Positions 1-9,848 of a DNA stretch of 64,000 bases are shown here, in pieces. The stretch comes from JAOUEA01 sp963825685 (GTDB lineage: Bacteria > Actinomycetota > UBA4738 > HRBIN12), in NCBI GenBank assembly GCA_963825685.1, contig CAWGUD010000016.1, positions 124,001 through 188,000 of the forward strand, in the 5' to 3' direction. Below the pieces are notes generated by a model. It was not told where the DNA came from. It made no database searches and saw nothing but the letters and a program-made list of their open reading frames with translations. Position numbers and translations under genes: made by a program. Every line of letters starts with the position of its first letter. Positions within the stretch are counted from its first letter, which is position 1.

Positions 1-2473
1 CGCGATCACGTGGTCCCTCGACTCGGCAGACAGACGTTTCAGCGAGGGCCAGTCGACGTGGAGCAACTCGCCGTGACGCTTCATCACCCGGCCGGCGATC
101 AGCACCGTGTCGACGTTGCTCGTGTCCATGCCGGCCACGACCGCCGTCGCCGGATCGTTGAGCGGGGTCACGTTGATCCGGTCGGTGCGCAGCATGATCA
201 CGTCGGCGAACTTCCCCGGGGTCAGGCTGCCCGTGATCGCCTCGAGCCCGTTCGCCCGTGCTCCCTCGATCGTGGCGCACGCCAGGACCTCTCGGGTCGT
301 GAGTGCGGTCTTGCCCTCGGCCGTCGCGATCGCCCGCTGCAACGCGAGCACCGAGCGCATCTGGTTGAACATGTCGCCCGGCACGTTGGTCTCGACGTCG
401 ACGCTCAGGCTCGGGCGCAGGCCCCGGTCGAGGAACTTCTGGATCGGCGGCATGCCGTGGCCCATCATCATCTCCACCGGCGAGGCGAGCGAGACGGTGC
501 CGCCGCTGTCGACGATCATCTGGATCTCGGTGTCGTTCAGGGTCGTGCAGTGGATGTAGGTGGTGTCGGGCCCGAGCAGGCCCGCTTCCCCGAACTCCTG
601 GACCTTCCCGTCGCGACCGTAGGAGCCCACGCCGACGTGCGTCGTGATGCGGGCGCCCGGTCTCCCGGGCGAGCTTCCAGTGGTCGCGTGAGACCTCGAA
701 GTCGGTGAACTCCGGGCCGGGGGCCGCGAGGGCGAGCGAGAGCAGCTGATCCTTCGTGGAGAAGTGTTCGTTCGCCGCCCGCACGAACCAACTCGGCTGC
801 CGCTCCTCCCACTTCCCCCACCAGGGGAACCCGTAGGCGAACACCGCGCGCAGGCCCGAGTCCTTGAGCGCCTGGACCACCGCGTCGGTGTGCGCCGGCG
901 ACCCCTGGATGTGCGACCAGTCCAGGAGGGTGGTGACGCCGGCATCGATCGCGCCCATCGCCGAGAGCAGGTCGCCGACGTACGAGTCCTCGGGACGGTA
1001 CGCGGGCGCGAGCTTGTGCAACACGTAGGAGATGTAGCTGGATCGTCCCTCGAGCGGGACGTCGGTCCCGATGTTGCGCAGCAGGCCTTCCCAGATGTGG
1101 CGGTGCGTATCGACGAACCCCGGCATCACGATCATGCCGGTCGCGTCGATCACCTCGGCGTCGGCGATCGGACCGATGCCCGGGCGAACCTCGACGATGC
1201 GGTCTCCCTCGATCAGCACGTCGGCGTTCGCGAACTCTCCCAGCTGGGGATCGAGGCTCAGCACGGCGCCGCCCGCGATCACCTTCGTCTCGGTCGGCAC
1301 GACCCGGAAGTCCACCCCTGACGGGTACAGGTCGGGGATCTCGGCCTGCTTCGGGGGCCGGCTCCCGATCGCGAGACGGCGGGCGCGCTTGTAGTTCCGC
1401 TTCACGAGCTCCTTCAGGTCGCCGAGCTGGAAGAGCACGATGCCCAGCAGCACGAGGACGCCGATGATGATCAGGCCGTGCTCGGCACTGAGCCCCAGGA
1501 ACGGCAGGGCGCTGATGATGAGCGCGAGGAGCACCGACGCGACGAGGGCGCCGAGGAACGTGGCGCGCCCGCCCGAGAGCGCCGCGCCGCCCAACACCGC
1601 GGCGGTGATGCTGTTCAGCGCGTAGCTGTCGCCGATCGCCGCGTTCCCGATGCCGGACCGGGTCATCACGAAGAACGCCGCGACGGTCGCGAAGATCGCC
1701 GACAGCAGGAGCGCACGCACGCGGACCCACTTCGTGCGGACACCGTTGCGCTTGGCGGAGACGTCGTCGAAACCCGTCGCCCGAAGCTGCAGGCCCTGAC
1801 CCGTCGCGTGGAGCCAGTAGTCGAGCCCCGCGGCCACGACGATGCAGACGACGAAGATGATCGGCACCGGGCCGAGGCCGGTGCGCAGCCACTCCGTGAA
1901 GTCGCGGTTGATGATGCCTCCGGGCGTCTCCCGCAACGTGAGCGAGATGCCGTTGAGGATGCTGAGCGTGGCGAGCGTGGCGATGATCGACGGGATCTTC
2001 AGACCGACGACGAGGACGGCGTTCACCGCTCCCACGGCGAGAGCACAGAGGAACACCGCCCCGGCCCCGAGCAGGACCTGGGACGTGCTCGTGTCGGGCC
2101 CGATCAGGAACGAGGCGACCACGACGCCGATCGTGACCATCGCCCCCACCGACAGGTCGAGGTACCCGACGAGCAGCGCGTGCGTCTGGCCCATGGCGAC
2201 CATCGCGAGCGGCGCGGCCAGGATCAGGATGTTCGTGACGTTCGAGGCGTTGATGAAGCCGTCGAACCGAGATGTCGTAAACCCGGCGAAGGCGACGATC
2301 AGCAGGAGCTGGAGCACCACCGGCATCCAGAGCCGGAAGCGGACGATCTTGCGCCACTTGTTCTTGTCACGGGCGTCGCGAAGCACCTTGCGGACCGCGA
2401 TCCTCGCGGTGTCGACGGTCGTGGCGTCGGTGCTCGGACCACCCGGTGGCCTCGTGCCGGTCTGCGTGCTCAC
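1..2473 (-). CDS. ABC sugar-type permease fused to an amidohydrolase (3' end outside window)
   Basis: The GTG start at 2473 overlaps the upstream ATPase stop by 4 nt. Residues 1 to about 365 are a multi-spanning RbsC-type permease. With no stop codon, the same frame continues through a short linker into a TRZ/ATZ-type amidohydrolase from about residue 387. It has PGFVDTHRH with the metal-binding HxH (residues 457-459) and resembles the stand-alone amidohydrolase at 6515-7801. An internal GTG at 1315 could also start the hydrolase separately. An apparent extra G at 656-658 shifts the frame; beyond it the expected sequence resumes one frame over and runs off the window edge. Permease-hydrolase fusions of this kind are unfamiliar to me. 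The open frame across the junction is read directly; a single natural polypeptide is inference. Confidence 0.75.
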   Translation of the reverse strand, partial: MSTQTGTRPPGGPSTDATTVDTARIAVRKVLRDARDKNKWRKIVRFRLWMPVVLQLLLIVAFAGFTTSRFDGFINASNVTNILILAAPLAMVAMGQTHALLVGYLDLSVGAMVTIGVVVASFLIGPDTSTSQVLLGAGAVFLCALAVGAVNAVLVVGLKIPSIIATLATLSILNGISLTLRETPGGIINRDFTEWLRTGLGPVPIIFVVCIVVAAGLDYWLHATGQGLQLRATGFDDVSAKRNGVRTKWVRVRALLLSAIFATVAAFFVMTRSGIGNAAIGDSYALNSITAAVLGGAALSGGRATFLGALVASVLLALIISALPFLGLSAEHGLIIIGVLVLLGIVLFQLGDLKELVKRNYKRARRLAIGSRPPKQAEIPDLYPSGVDFRVVPTETKVIAGGAVLSLDPQLGEFANADVLIEGDRIVEVRPGIGPIADAEVIDATGMIVMPGFVDTHRHIWEGLLRNIGTDVPLEGRSSYISYVLHKLAPAYRPEDSYVGDLLSAMGAIDAGVTTLLDWSHIQGSPAHTDAVVQALKDSGLRAVFAYGFPWWGKWEERQPSWFVRAANEHFSTKDQLLSLALAAPGPEFTDFEVSRDHWKLARETGRPHHDARRRGLLRSRREGPGVRGSGPARARHHLHPLHDPERHRDPDDRRQRRHRLARLAGGDDDGPRHAADPEVPRPGPAPEPERRRRDQRAGRHVQPDALGARVAAGDRDGRGQDRTHDPRGPGVRHDRGSTGERARGDHGQPDPGEVRRRDHAAHRPDQRDPAQRSGDGGRGRHGHEQRRHGADRRPGDEASRRVAPRRLALAETSVCRVEGPRDR

Positions 2474-4086
2474 CCGGCGCCACCGCCTGCGTCCCCGCCA
2501 CCGTCGCCCGACGACGACTTCGGCATCGCGACGCCGAGCGGAGACCTCCCCGCGCGCGACATGCCCGGGCCGCGGACGATCGCCTCGACGATGCGGAGCT
2601 CGTCGAGCTCGTCGCCGGGGATCTCCTCGACGATCGTGCCGCGCGACATCACGAGCACCCGGTCGCAGAGGCCGCTCAGCTCGATCGGGTCGCTCGACTT
2701 CACGAGGATCGCGGTGCCGGCGTTGCTGCGCGAGCGCAGCGCCGCGTAGATGTCGAAGCGGGAGCCGACATCGACGCCCTGGGTCGGCTCGTACGCGAGG
2801 ATCACGGCCGGCTCACGCAGGAACGTCCGAGAGACGGCGACCTTCTGCTGGTTCCCCCCGGAGAGGAACCCGACCGGTTGCTCGAGCGAGGGCGTGCGGA
2901 TCTCGAGTCGGTCGACGAGCTCCTGCACGGTCGCACGCTCCCTGCGACGGCGCAGGAACCCGAACACGCCGAACCGCTTCAGCGACTGGATCGTGGTGTT
3001 CACCCGAACGCCGAGCACCGGCATCAAGGCCTCATGCTTGCGATCGCCGGGAAGCATCATGATGCCCGCGCGCACAGCTTCGTGCGTCGAGATCAGCATC
3101 AGCTCGTCGTCGTGGCAGACGACCCTGCCCGCCCGCGGTGGCTGGCGTCCGGCGAGGCAGTCGAAGAGCTGGGGCTGCCCGTTCCCCTCGGCACCCGCGA
3201 CGCCGACCACCTCGCCGCCCTCGAGGGTGAAGCTCACGGGACCGAACGACTGACCCTGCAGCCCGTCGACCACCAGGACGTCGCGGCGCTCGGCACTCTC
3301 GGGCGCAGGCGGTGGGAACGCGGCCTCGAAGGCGCGACCGACGATCAGATCGACCAGCTCGTGCTCGCTCGTCGTCGAGGCGTCGAAGGTCCCCTGGTTC
3401 GTGCCGTCGCGCAGGACCGTGATGCGGTCGGCGATCTCGAGGACCTCGGGCAGGCGATGACTCACGTAGACGACGCCAACGCCCCGCTCGCGGCACGCGG
3501 CGAGGGTCCGATGCAGGGCCTCGACCTCGTGCGGGCCGAGCGCCGTGGTCGGCTCGTCGAGGAGCAGCACCTTGGGGTCGGTCACGAGGGCCTTCGCGAC
3601 CTCGAAGAGCTGGCGGTCGGCCAGGGTGAGCATGCCGGCCGGCGCATCGGGGAACAGCTCGATGTCGAGGTCGAAGTCGGCGAGGACCGAGCGAGCCCAC
3701 TTCTTGCGCCGCCAGAAGCGCGGGCGCTGCTCGGGCGGCGCGGAGAGGTAGAGGTTGTTCTTGACCGGTTGCGCGAGGATCAGCGAGGTGTCCTGGTAGG
3801 CCATCGCGAGCCCCATCGCCCGCGCCTGGGCGGGCGAGTCGCGGCGCAGGCGTTTCCCACCGATCGCGACCGTGCCACGATCGGGGTCGACGGCGCCGCT
3901 CGCGATCCCGAGGAGGGTGGACTTGCCCGAACCGTTCTCGCCGACGATCGCATGCACCTCCCCGGCGCGGCAGTCGACGCTGACGTCGCTCAGCGCCCGA
4001 ACGGCGCCGAACTGACGGGAGACGCCCCGGAGCTCGAGCACGAGCTCCGGGGCGGTCGACCCTTCGTCTGGAAGGTGGTGGGTCAT
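2470..4086 (-). CDS. Sugar-type ABC importer ATPase with two nucleotide-binding domains
   Basis: A 538-residue RbsA/MglA-type protein that powers uptake together with the two permeases and the binding protein beside it. The first domain has Walker A GENGSGKST (residues 49-57) and Walker B VLLLDEPTTAL, but a degenerate signature (LTLADRQ). The second domain has a proper signature LSGGNQQKV, a degenerate P-loop (GAEGNGQ) and a Walker B reading LAYEPTQGVDVG, with Tyr at the usual Asp. Asymmetry between the two sites is usual in this family. The start ATG overlaps the binding-protein stop by 4 nt. The Ala/Gly/Ser-rich C-terminal tail is not conserved. The substrate cannot be read from the sequence. 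Confidence 0.92.
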   Translation of the reverse strand: MTHHLPDEGSTAPELVLELRGVSRQFGAVRALSDVSVDCRAGEVHAIVGENGSGKSTLLGIASGAVDPDRGTVAIGGKRLRRDSPAQARAMGLAMAYQDTSLILAQPVKNNLYLSAPPEQRPRFWRRKKWARSVLADFDLDIELFPDAPAGMLTLADRQLFEVAKALVTDPKVLLLDEPTTALGPHEVEALHRTLAACRERGVGVVYVSHRLPEVLEIADRITVLRDGTNQGTFDASTTSEHELVDLIVGRAFEAAFPPPAPESAERRDVLVVDGLQGQSFGPVSFTLEGGEVVGVAGAEGNGQPQLFDCLAGRQPPRAGRVVCHDDELMLISTHEAVRAGIMMLPGDRKHEALMPVLGVRVNTTIQSLKRFGVFGFLRRRRERATVQELVDRLEIRTPSLEQPVGFLSGGNQQKVAVSRTFLREPAVILAYEPTQGVDVGSRFDIYAALRSRSNAGTAILVKSSDPIELSGLCDRVLVMSRGTIVEEIPGDELDELRIVEAIVRGPGMSRAGRSPLGVAMPKSSSGDGGGDAGGGAG

Positions 4087-5367
4087 CCCTCCGGGTACAT
4101 CTGGGCGAGCACGTCGTCGGGCACCAGGCTGGTGCCCGAGACGGTCGGCGTCACCCGATCCGGATCGCAGTTCTCGGGCGTCACCTCACGCATCACGTGG
4201 GGCACGACGATCTCCGCAGGGATCTCCGCCCCTTGGAGATGCAGCATCGCCGCGGTCACGGCGACCCGTGACTGGAAGTTGCCGCCGGCCGAGAAGAAGA
4301 TCTTGTAGCTCGGCTCGTTGCGTTCCACCCAGTCGCAGAACAGCGTCTGCTCGTCCGTGCGGACCACCACCGTGAGGTCCTCGACGGGGACGTCGAGCTC
4401 CTCGTACGCGTCGAGCGCGGTGTACATGCCGTCGGCGTACTCGTAGGCGTAGCCCTTGATGTCGGGATCCTTCGACAGCCACCCCAACACGGACTGCAGG
4501 GCGAAGTCGTTCACCCAGTACGTGTCCGCGGGAGGACCGACGGGCTTGACCCCGCTCTCCAGCGCCGGCTGCATGCACTTCTGCCACCCCGCCGAGAGCG
4601 CGTTGCCGGGCGTGCCGCCCATGATGCCGATCTTGCCGCTGCCGACCTCGGTGTTGAGGACGTCGGCGAAGCTCTCGCCGAGGGCGCACAGGTCCTCGCC
4701 CACGATCGCCGTGTAGTCCTCGCCCGGCACGAGCGCACCTTCGTCACCCGGGAGCCCGACCCACCCCGCGGAATACGGGATGTAAGGGATACCGGCGGCC
4801 TCGGCCTCGAGGATCGCGCCGGCGATGTTCGTGCCCTGGTCGGGGTAGCCGATGATGAAGTCGACACCACGCTGGATCAGGAAGCGGATGTCCGCCTCGG
4901 CGACCGCGGGGTCCTCGTCCCACTGGGCGTCACGGGAGACGATCGTGCCGATCTCCGGGTACGTGAGCGCCTGGAGGATCGCCTCCATGTGCGTGACCTC
5001 ACGCCACACGTTCCCACGGCCTCCGTCGGCGACGCCCATGATCATCTCGCCGCCACTGCCCGGTCTCGCACTCGACGTTGTTCCAACACTCGAGCGCCGT
5101 GTCGATCGTGGCCTGGTCGAGGTCCTGATCGGCTCGGGCGATCGACGCGAGGACGATCTCAGGTGTGTCCGCGACCGGTCCGAGCGCCTTCTCCACGAGC
5201 GCCGGATCGGCGTCGATGCTCTCCCCGTACTCCGACAACTCGCTCCCGGCTGCGCTGGCCGTGGCGCTGTCGGAGCTGCCTTCCGTGCTGTCGCCGCCGT
5301 CGTCGCTACACGCCGCGACCAGCAGCGTGAACGCGAGGACGACACCGACGAACCTGAACCGTTGCAT
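4083..5367 (-). CDS. Lipoprotein substrate-binding protein of the sugar-type ABC importer
   Basis: The ATG at 5367 follows GGGGAGG by 6 nt and begins a lipoprotein signal peptide with the lipobox LLVAAC, then a Ser/Asp-rich linker. The rest is a periplasmic-binding fold of the type 1 (Peripla_BP_4) class, about 425 residues. An upstream ATG at 5442 overlapping the permease stop is also possible. The frame breaks at 5059-5061, where ACCGGGC appears for an expected ACCGGC; removing one G restores a continuous protein reading CETGSGGEMIMG. It lies between the permease and the ATPase with 4-nt coupling to the latter, so it should deliver the ligand of this importer. Ligand unknown. Confidence 0.88.
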
Positions 5368-5438
5368 ACGCATCCTCCCCATGTCCCTGTGGCCCGAGCT
5401 CCGCTCGGGTCGCGCCCGTTGGATCGGTCCCCCCTTCC

Positions 5439-6518
5439 TCATGCACTACCCCCTTCATCCGGTCCCTCGCCAGTCGTGCCGGCGCCCAGCGCCGCCGGCA
5501 CATCACGATGCCTCCGCTCACGCAGCACCTGCTCGACCCCACGGATGATCCGGTCGCCCGACACGAGCATGCCGCCGACGATCACGAGCCCGAAGACGAC
5601 GAACTGCAGGGCCGTCGACAGTCCCATCACGCGCATCATCTGATTGAGGCCCGCGAGGAAGAACGCGCCCGCCCAGGTCGAGAGCGGGCTGGCCAATCCT
5701 CCGGTCAGCGATGCGCCGCCGATCACGACCGCCGCGATCGGGCCGAGCAGATACGGCACACCCAGGCTGGTGCTGGGCGTCTTCAGGAACGCGGCGAGCA
5801 AGATCGCGGCGGCCGCGTAGAACATCGCCGCGATCACGTACGCAGCCACCTGGTTGAGGTTCACGCGCAGGCCGGCGATCCAGCTCGCCACCGGGTTCGC
5901 GCCGACGACCTGGAACCGCCGGCCCGGCGTGGTGAACCGGAAGATCACGATCAGCACCACGGTGAGCACGACGCCGACCCAGAACGCCCGCGTCACCCCG
6001 AGGAACCGCGCCGACGTCCACTCCGAGAGCCCCACAGGCACCGGCGTCTGGATCGCTACGCCTGAGTAATAGCGGAAGGCGATGCCGCTCACGATCTGGC
6101 CCACTGCCAGCGTGACGATCAGCGCGTTGAGCCCGAGCCCTCCGATCAGGATGCCGTTCACGAGACCGACGAGCGCGGCCGCGAGCAGGGCGACGCCGAT
6201 CGCCGTCCAGATGCGCTCGTCCGAGGCATCGCCGACGCCGACCGTGACCACCGCCGCCAGGGTGACGGTGCCCGGCACGCTGAGGTCGATGCCGCCCGTC
6301 ATGATCACGAGCATCTGACCCAGCGCGGCGATCGCGAGGAACGTGCCGTAGGGGGCGATGGCTCGCAGCGACGGCGCACGCAGGGTCGCGGGCGCCCAGA
6401 TCGCCGCGACGACGATCAGCAGCAGGATCGCGATGTACACGGGCATGTAGCGCGACGCGACGACGAACGACGTGACGGCCGATGAGGGAGCTCGACGGGT
6501 CGCGGTGGTGGTGCTCAT
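5439..6518 (-). CDS. Sugar-type ABC transporter permease (second permease)
   Basis: A 359-residue RbsC/XylH-type inner-membrane permease with about nine to ten hydrophobic segments and the family motif GGIDLSVPGTV. The ATG at 6518 overlaps the stop of the upstream amidohydrolase as ATGA. With the permease half of the gene at 1-2473 it would form the transmembrane heterodimer for the shared two-domain ATPase. The frame is intact. Its stop overlaps an alternative start of the binding protein by 4 nt. Confidence 0.9.
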   Translation of the reverse strand: MSTTTATRRAPSSAVTSFVVASRYMPVYIAILLLIVVAAIWAPATLRAPSLRAIAPYGTFLAIAALGQMLVIMTGGIDLSVPGTVTLAAVVTVGVGDASDERIWTAIGVALLAAALVGLVNGILIGGLGLNALIVTLAVGQIVSGIAFRYYSGVAIQTPVPVGLSEWTSARFLGVTRAFWVGVVLTVVLIVIFRFTTPGRRFQVVGANPVASWIAGLRVNLNQVAAYVIAAMFYAAAAILLAAFLKTPSTSLGVPYLLGPIAAVVIGGASLTGGLASPLSTWAGAFFLAGLNQMMRVMGLSTALQFVVFGLVIVGGMLVSGDRIIRGVEQVLRERRHRDVPAALGAGTTGEGPDEGGSA

Positions 6519-7801
6519 CGGTCGGCCCCCGTGGCCACGAGCCCGGCGGCCGACGAGACACGCTCGCGCGACTCGGTCGCGATGGCGCTCATCGCCGCGA
6601 CGTCGGCCTCGAGTGCGCCGTCGCGCAGCACCGTCCGTCCGCCGACGAGCACTCGGTCGATGTTCGAGGTGTCCATGCCCCACACGACGGCGCCGATCGC
6701 GTCGTTGATCGGCCAGATGTTGGGACGGTCGGTTCGCAGCACGATCAGGTCCGCCTGCATGCCGGGCTCGAGGGAGCCCGTCACGCCACCGAGACCCGCC
6801 GCTCGGGAGCCCTCGAGGGTCGCGTAACGGATCACGTCGCGCGTGCTCATCAGGCGGGGGAGCGAGCCCTTGCCCATGAGCTTGCGGTCGAAGACGGTCG
6901 CGTGCTGCAACGAGATCGTCTCGCGCATCTGGGCGAACATGTCGCCCGGGGCCACGCGCTCGAGATCGATCCCCAGCCCGGGCCTGAGATCGTGGTCCAT
7001 CAACCCCTGGATGGGTGGCGCACCGTGCCCGGTGGCCATCTCGCTCGACGGCGTGAACACGATCGATGCGCCCGCTGCCGCGATCGCGCCGAGGTCGGCG
7101 TCGTCGAGCGCCGTGTGATGGATGAGCGTGACGTCCTCACCGAGGAGCCCTCGCTCGGCGAGGGCGGCGACCCACCCGGGGCCGGGCGCACCGGTGGCGG
7201 CGTGCGCATGGATCCGCACACCGAGCTCGCGGGCGAGGCCCCAATCGCTCGCGAGGAGCTCGAGGTCGGTCTGCTCGGACCCGTACGCGATCGTGGTCGA
7301 GGGTCCCGCTCCCTCGATCAGACGGGTGAGGAGCTCCCGCGTCACGGGCGCCTGCCCGGCAGCGATCACCGTGCGCAGCCCGGAATCGGCGTGGGCGCGT
7401 ACCAGGGCGTCGGCCGACGCGTCGTCGAGTGGGAGATCGCACCGGTCCACGACCGTCGTGATGCCCGCTTCCGCCGCGCCCAGCAGACCGACGAGCACGG
7501 CCGCATAGACGTCGTCGGGCGTGTAGTGGTCCCGCACCTCCGCCGTGAGATGGCGGGTGTCGCCACCACGCTCACCGAGGTTGCGGAAGAGCGACGTCCA
7601 CGAGTGGCGATGCGCGTCGACGAAGCCCGGCATCACGATCGTGTCGCTCGCGTCGACCACCTCGGCATCGCGGGCGCGCAACCCGCGACCGACCTCGGAC
7701 ACGATGCCGTCGTCGACCACGACGTCACCCTCGACGAGGTTGGACGACCTGGCGCCGAGAGAGAGGACGCATCCGCCACGGAGGTGGAGCCTCCCGCTCA
7801 C
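6515..7801 (-). CDS. Amidohydrolase of the TRZ/ATZ/MTA-deaminase type
   Basis: A 428-residue metal-dependent amidohydrolase, probably a deaminase or cyclic-amide hydrolase. Visible elements are the N-terminal beta-sandwich, PGFVDAHRH with the HxH metal site, RIHAHAATG, the LIHHT histidines and LGIDLE with the likely catalytic Asp. It resembles the amidohydrolase half of the fusion gene at 1-2473, so the operon carries two paralogues, perhaps acting on successive or alternative substrates. The start overlaps the E1 beta stop by 4 nt. Substrate specificity cannot be assigned. Confidence 0.88.
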   Translation of the reverse strand: MSGRLHLRGGCVLSLGARSSNLVEGDVVVDDGIVSEVGRGLRARDAEVVDASDTIVMPGFVDAHRHSWTSLFRNLGERGGDTRHLTAEVRDHYTPDDVYAAVLVGLLGAAEAGITTVVDRCDLPLDDASADALVRAHADSGLRTVIAAGQAPVTRELLTRLIEGAGPSTTIAYGSEQTDLELLASDWGLARELGVRIHAHAATGAPGPGWVAALAERGLLGEDVTLIHHTALDDADLGAIAAAGASIVFTPSSEMATGHGAPPIQGLMDHDLRPGLGIDLERVAPGDMFAQMRETISLQHATVFDRKLMGKGSLPRLMSTRDVIRYATLEGSRAAGLGGVTGSLEPGMQADLIVLRTDRPNIWPINDAIGAVVWGMDTSNIDRVLVGGRTVLRDGALEADVAAMSAIATESRERVSSAAGLVATGADR

Positions 7802-8787
7802 GCACCGCCTCCGCTCTCGACGGACTTGCAGACCGTCTCGTAGATCCGGTCGACCGATGGCAGCGCGAGATCCTCGAGCGAGGCCGCCGCGGGCAGCGGG
7901 ATGTGGGGCGTCGTGATGCGGATGCTCGGGCCGTCGAGGTTCCAGAACCCCTCCTCGGCGACGATCGACACGAGCTCGGCACCCCAGCCGCAGAGCCGGG
8001 GGTTCTCCTCGACCGTGAAGAACCGGCCGGTCTTCTCGACCGACGCGAGCAGGGTGCGTGTGTCCAGCGGCACGAGCGTGCGCACGTCGATCACCTCCGT
8101 CGAGATGCCGTCGAGCTGCAGGCGCTCGGCCGCCTCGAGCGTGCGCGGCACCATCGACGCGAGGGCGGCGATCGTGACGTCGGTGCCCTCCCTGACCACC
8201 CTCGCCGTGCCGAGCTCGTCGACGATCTCGCCGTCGGGGATCTCCGCCTTCGCGCCCATGAGGGCCTTGTGCTCGAAGAAGACCACCGGGTCGGGATCGC
8301 GGATCGAGGCGGCCATCAGCCCGACGACGTCCTGGGGGGTCGACGGCGCGACGACCTTGAGGCCCGGGATCATCATCGCCCAGTTCTCCACGCTCTGGGA
8401 GTGCTGCGCGCCGAAGCGGACGCCGCCGCCGTTCGCGGTCCTGATCACGAGCGGGAAGCTCACCTGACCGTTCGTCATGTACCGGCTCTTCGCGATCTCG
8501 TTCGCGACGATGTCCCAGCAGACCGCCAGGAAGTCGCTGAACATGATCTCGGCGATCACGGGCACGCCGGTCATCGCCGCCCCCATCGCCGCACCCAGGA
8601 TCGCCTGCTCGGAGATCGGGGTGTCGCGGACCCGGTCGGGACCGAACTCGTCGAGCAGCCCGACCGTGGTCTTGAAGACCCCACCCGCCGCCGCGATGTC
8701 CTCGCCCAGCATCACGAGGCTCGGGTCCCGACGCATCTCCTGGGCGATGCCGTAGGCCACGGCCTCGCGGTACGTCAGTTCCGCCAT
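7798..8787 (-). CDS. TPP-dependent dehydrogenase E1 component, beta subunit
   Basis: 329 residues of the AcoB/PdhB transketolase-like family, which pairs with the alpha subunit to decarboxylate a 2-oxo acid or cleave acetoin. Visible features are the start MAELTYREAVAYGI, the segment GEDIAAAGGVFKTT and the C-terminal transketolase domain (FFTVEENPRLCGWGAEL). It overlaps the alpha-subunit gene by 13 nt and the amidohydrolase by 4 nt. No E2 or E3 gene lies in the window, so partner proteins would have to be elsewhere or the substrate be handled without them. Confidence 0.92.
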   Translation of the reverse strand: MAELTYREAVAYGIAQEMRRDPSLVMLGEDIAAAGGVFKTTVGLLDEFGPDRVRDTPISEQAILGAAMGAAMTGVPVIAEIMFSDFLAVCWDIVANEIAKSRYMTNGQVSFPLVIRTANGGGVRFGAQHSQSVENWAMMIPGLKVVAPSTPQDVVGLMAASIRDPDPVVFFEHKALMGAKAEIPDGEIVDELGTARVVREGTDVTIAALASMVPRTLEAAERLQLDGISTEVIDVRTLVPLDTRTLLASVEKTGRFFTVEENPRLCGWGAELVSIVAEEGFWNLDGPSIRITTPHIPLPAAASLEDLALPSVDRIYETVCKSVESGGGA

Positions 8788-9848
8788 CGCGACCCTCCGT
8801 CTGCGTAGACCTCGGTCATGAGCGACCCCTCGCCCGGCTCGGGGCCGGCCTTCGCGAACTCGGTGGCGACGTCGATCGCCTGGGCCACCTCTTCCTGGAT
8901 CGATTCGAGGCGCTCTTCCTCCACGCCGAGCGAGAGCAGACGCGCGTGGTAGAGCGGGATCGGATCGCGCTCGGCCCAGGCGCCCACCTCTTCGGGCGGG
9001 CGGTACTTCCCCGGGTCGGCCCGGGAATGGCCGCCGGACCGGTACGTGATCGCCTCGATCAGCGAGGGCCCGCCGCCCGAACGAGCCCGTTCGACCGCGT
9101 CACGGGCGACCAGATGCACGGCGTCGGGATCGTTGCCGTCGATCAGGATCTCGTCGAGGCCGTACGCGGCGGCGCGTCCCGCCGCGGGGTGGTCGACCGC
9201 GGTGACCACGTCGATCGGCGTGTACTCCATGTAGAGGTTGTTCTCGCAGACGAAGATCGTCGGCAGGTTCCAGACCTTCGCCATGTTGAGGGCCTCGTGG
9301 AACGCACCGATGTTGGTGGTGCCATCGCCGAAGAACGCCACCGCCACCTGGTCGGTGCCGCGCAGCGATGCCGACCAGGCGGCGCCGTTCGCGGTGCACA
9401 GGTGCGCGCCGATGATCGCGTACGAGCCCATCATGCCCTTCGACGCGTCGGTGAGGTGCATCGAGCCGCCCTTGCCCCCGAGGATGCCGTTCTCGCGGCC
9501 GAGCAGCTCGGCCATCGCAGCGCCCGGATCCATCCCGCGCGCGAGTGAGTGGGCATGGCCCCGGTAGGTAGCGAACGTGTAGTCGTGAGGTTGCAGCGCC
9601 GCGCCGAAGCCGGTGGCGACCGCCTCCTGGCCCAGCGAGAGGTGTGTGGTGCCCTTCACGAGGTTCTGCAGGAACAGATCGTGGGCCCGCTTGCCGAACC
9701 CTCGCAGCTCGTGCAGCGTGCGGTACATGCCGAGACGCACGTCGAGGTCGATCGGCGCCTCGGCGAGCGAGTGGTCGATCGGCGCCGGGAGCCGGGGCTC
9801 CCGCAAGGCGTAGTCGTACCGGTCGTCGATGTGAGACTCAGTACTCAT
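8775..9848 (-). CDS. TPP-dependent dehydrogenase E1 component, alpha subunit
   Basis: 357 residues of the AcoA/PdhA family. The thiamine-diphosphate motif begins GDGTTNIGAFHEALN and ends at the Asn pair of FVCENN about 25 residues later. GGKGGSMH and YRSGGHSRADP are family signatures. It works as a heterotetramer with the beta subunit encoded by the next gene. It overlaps the M24-family gene by 11 nt, consistent with translational coupling. The closest recognisable type is acetoin or branched-chain 2-oxo acid dehydrogenase; the substrate in this operon is unknown. Confidence 0.92.
   Translation of the reverse strand: MSTESHIDDRYDYALREPRLPAPIDHSLAEAPIDLDVRLGMYRTLHELRGFGKRAHDLFLQNLVKGTTHLSLGQEAVATGFGAALQPHDYTFATYRGHAHSLARGMDPGAAMAELLGRENGILGGKGGSMHLTDASKGMMGSYAIIGAHLCTANGAAWSASLRGTDQVAVAFFGDGTTNIGAFHEALNMAKVWNLPTIFVCENNLYMEYTPIDVVTAVDHPAAGRAAAYGLDEILIDGNDPDAVHLVARDAVERARSGGGPSLIEAITYRSGGHSRADPGKYRPPEEVGAWAERDPIPLYHARLLSLGVEEERLESIQEEVAQAIDVATEFAKAGPEPGEGSLMTEVYADGGSRWRN

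Noticed and set aside
537..2357. A 606-codon open frame on the minus strand
   Set aside because: It is a shadow of the permease-amidohydrolase gene in another frame; its Arg/Pro/Gly-rich product has no domain features, while the neighbouring frame encodes clear motifs.
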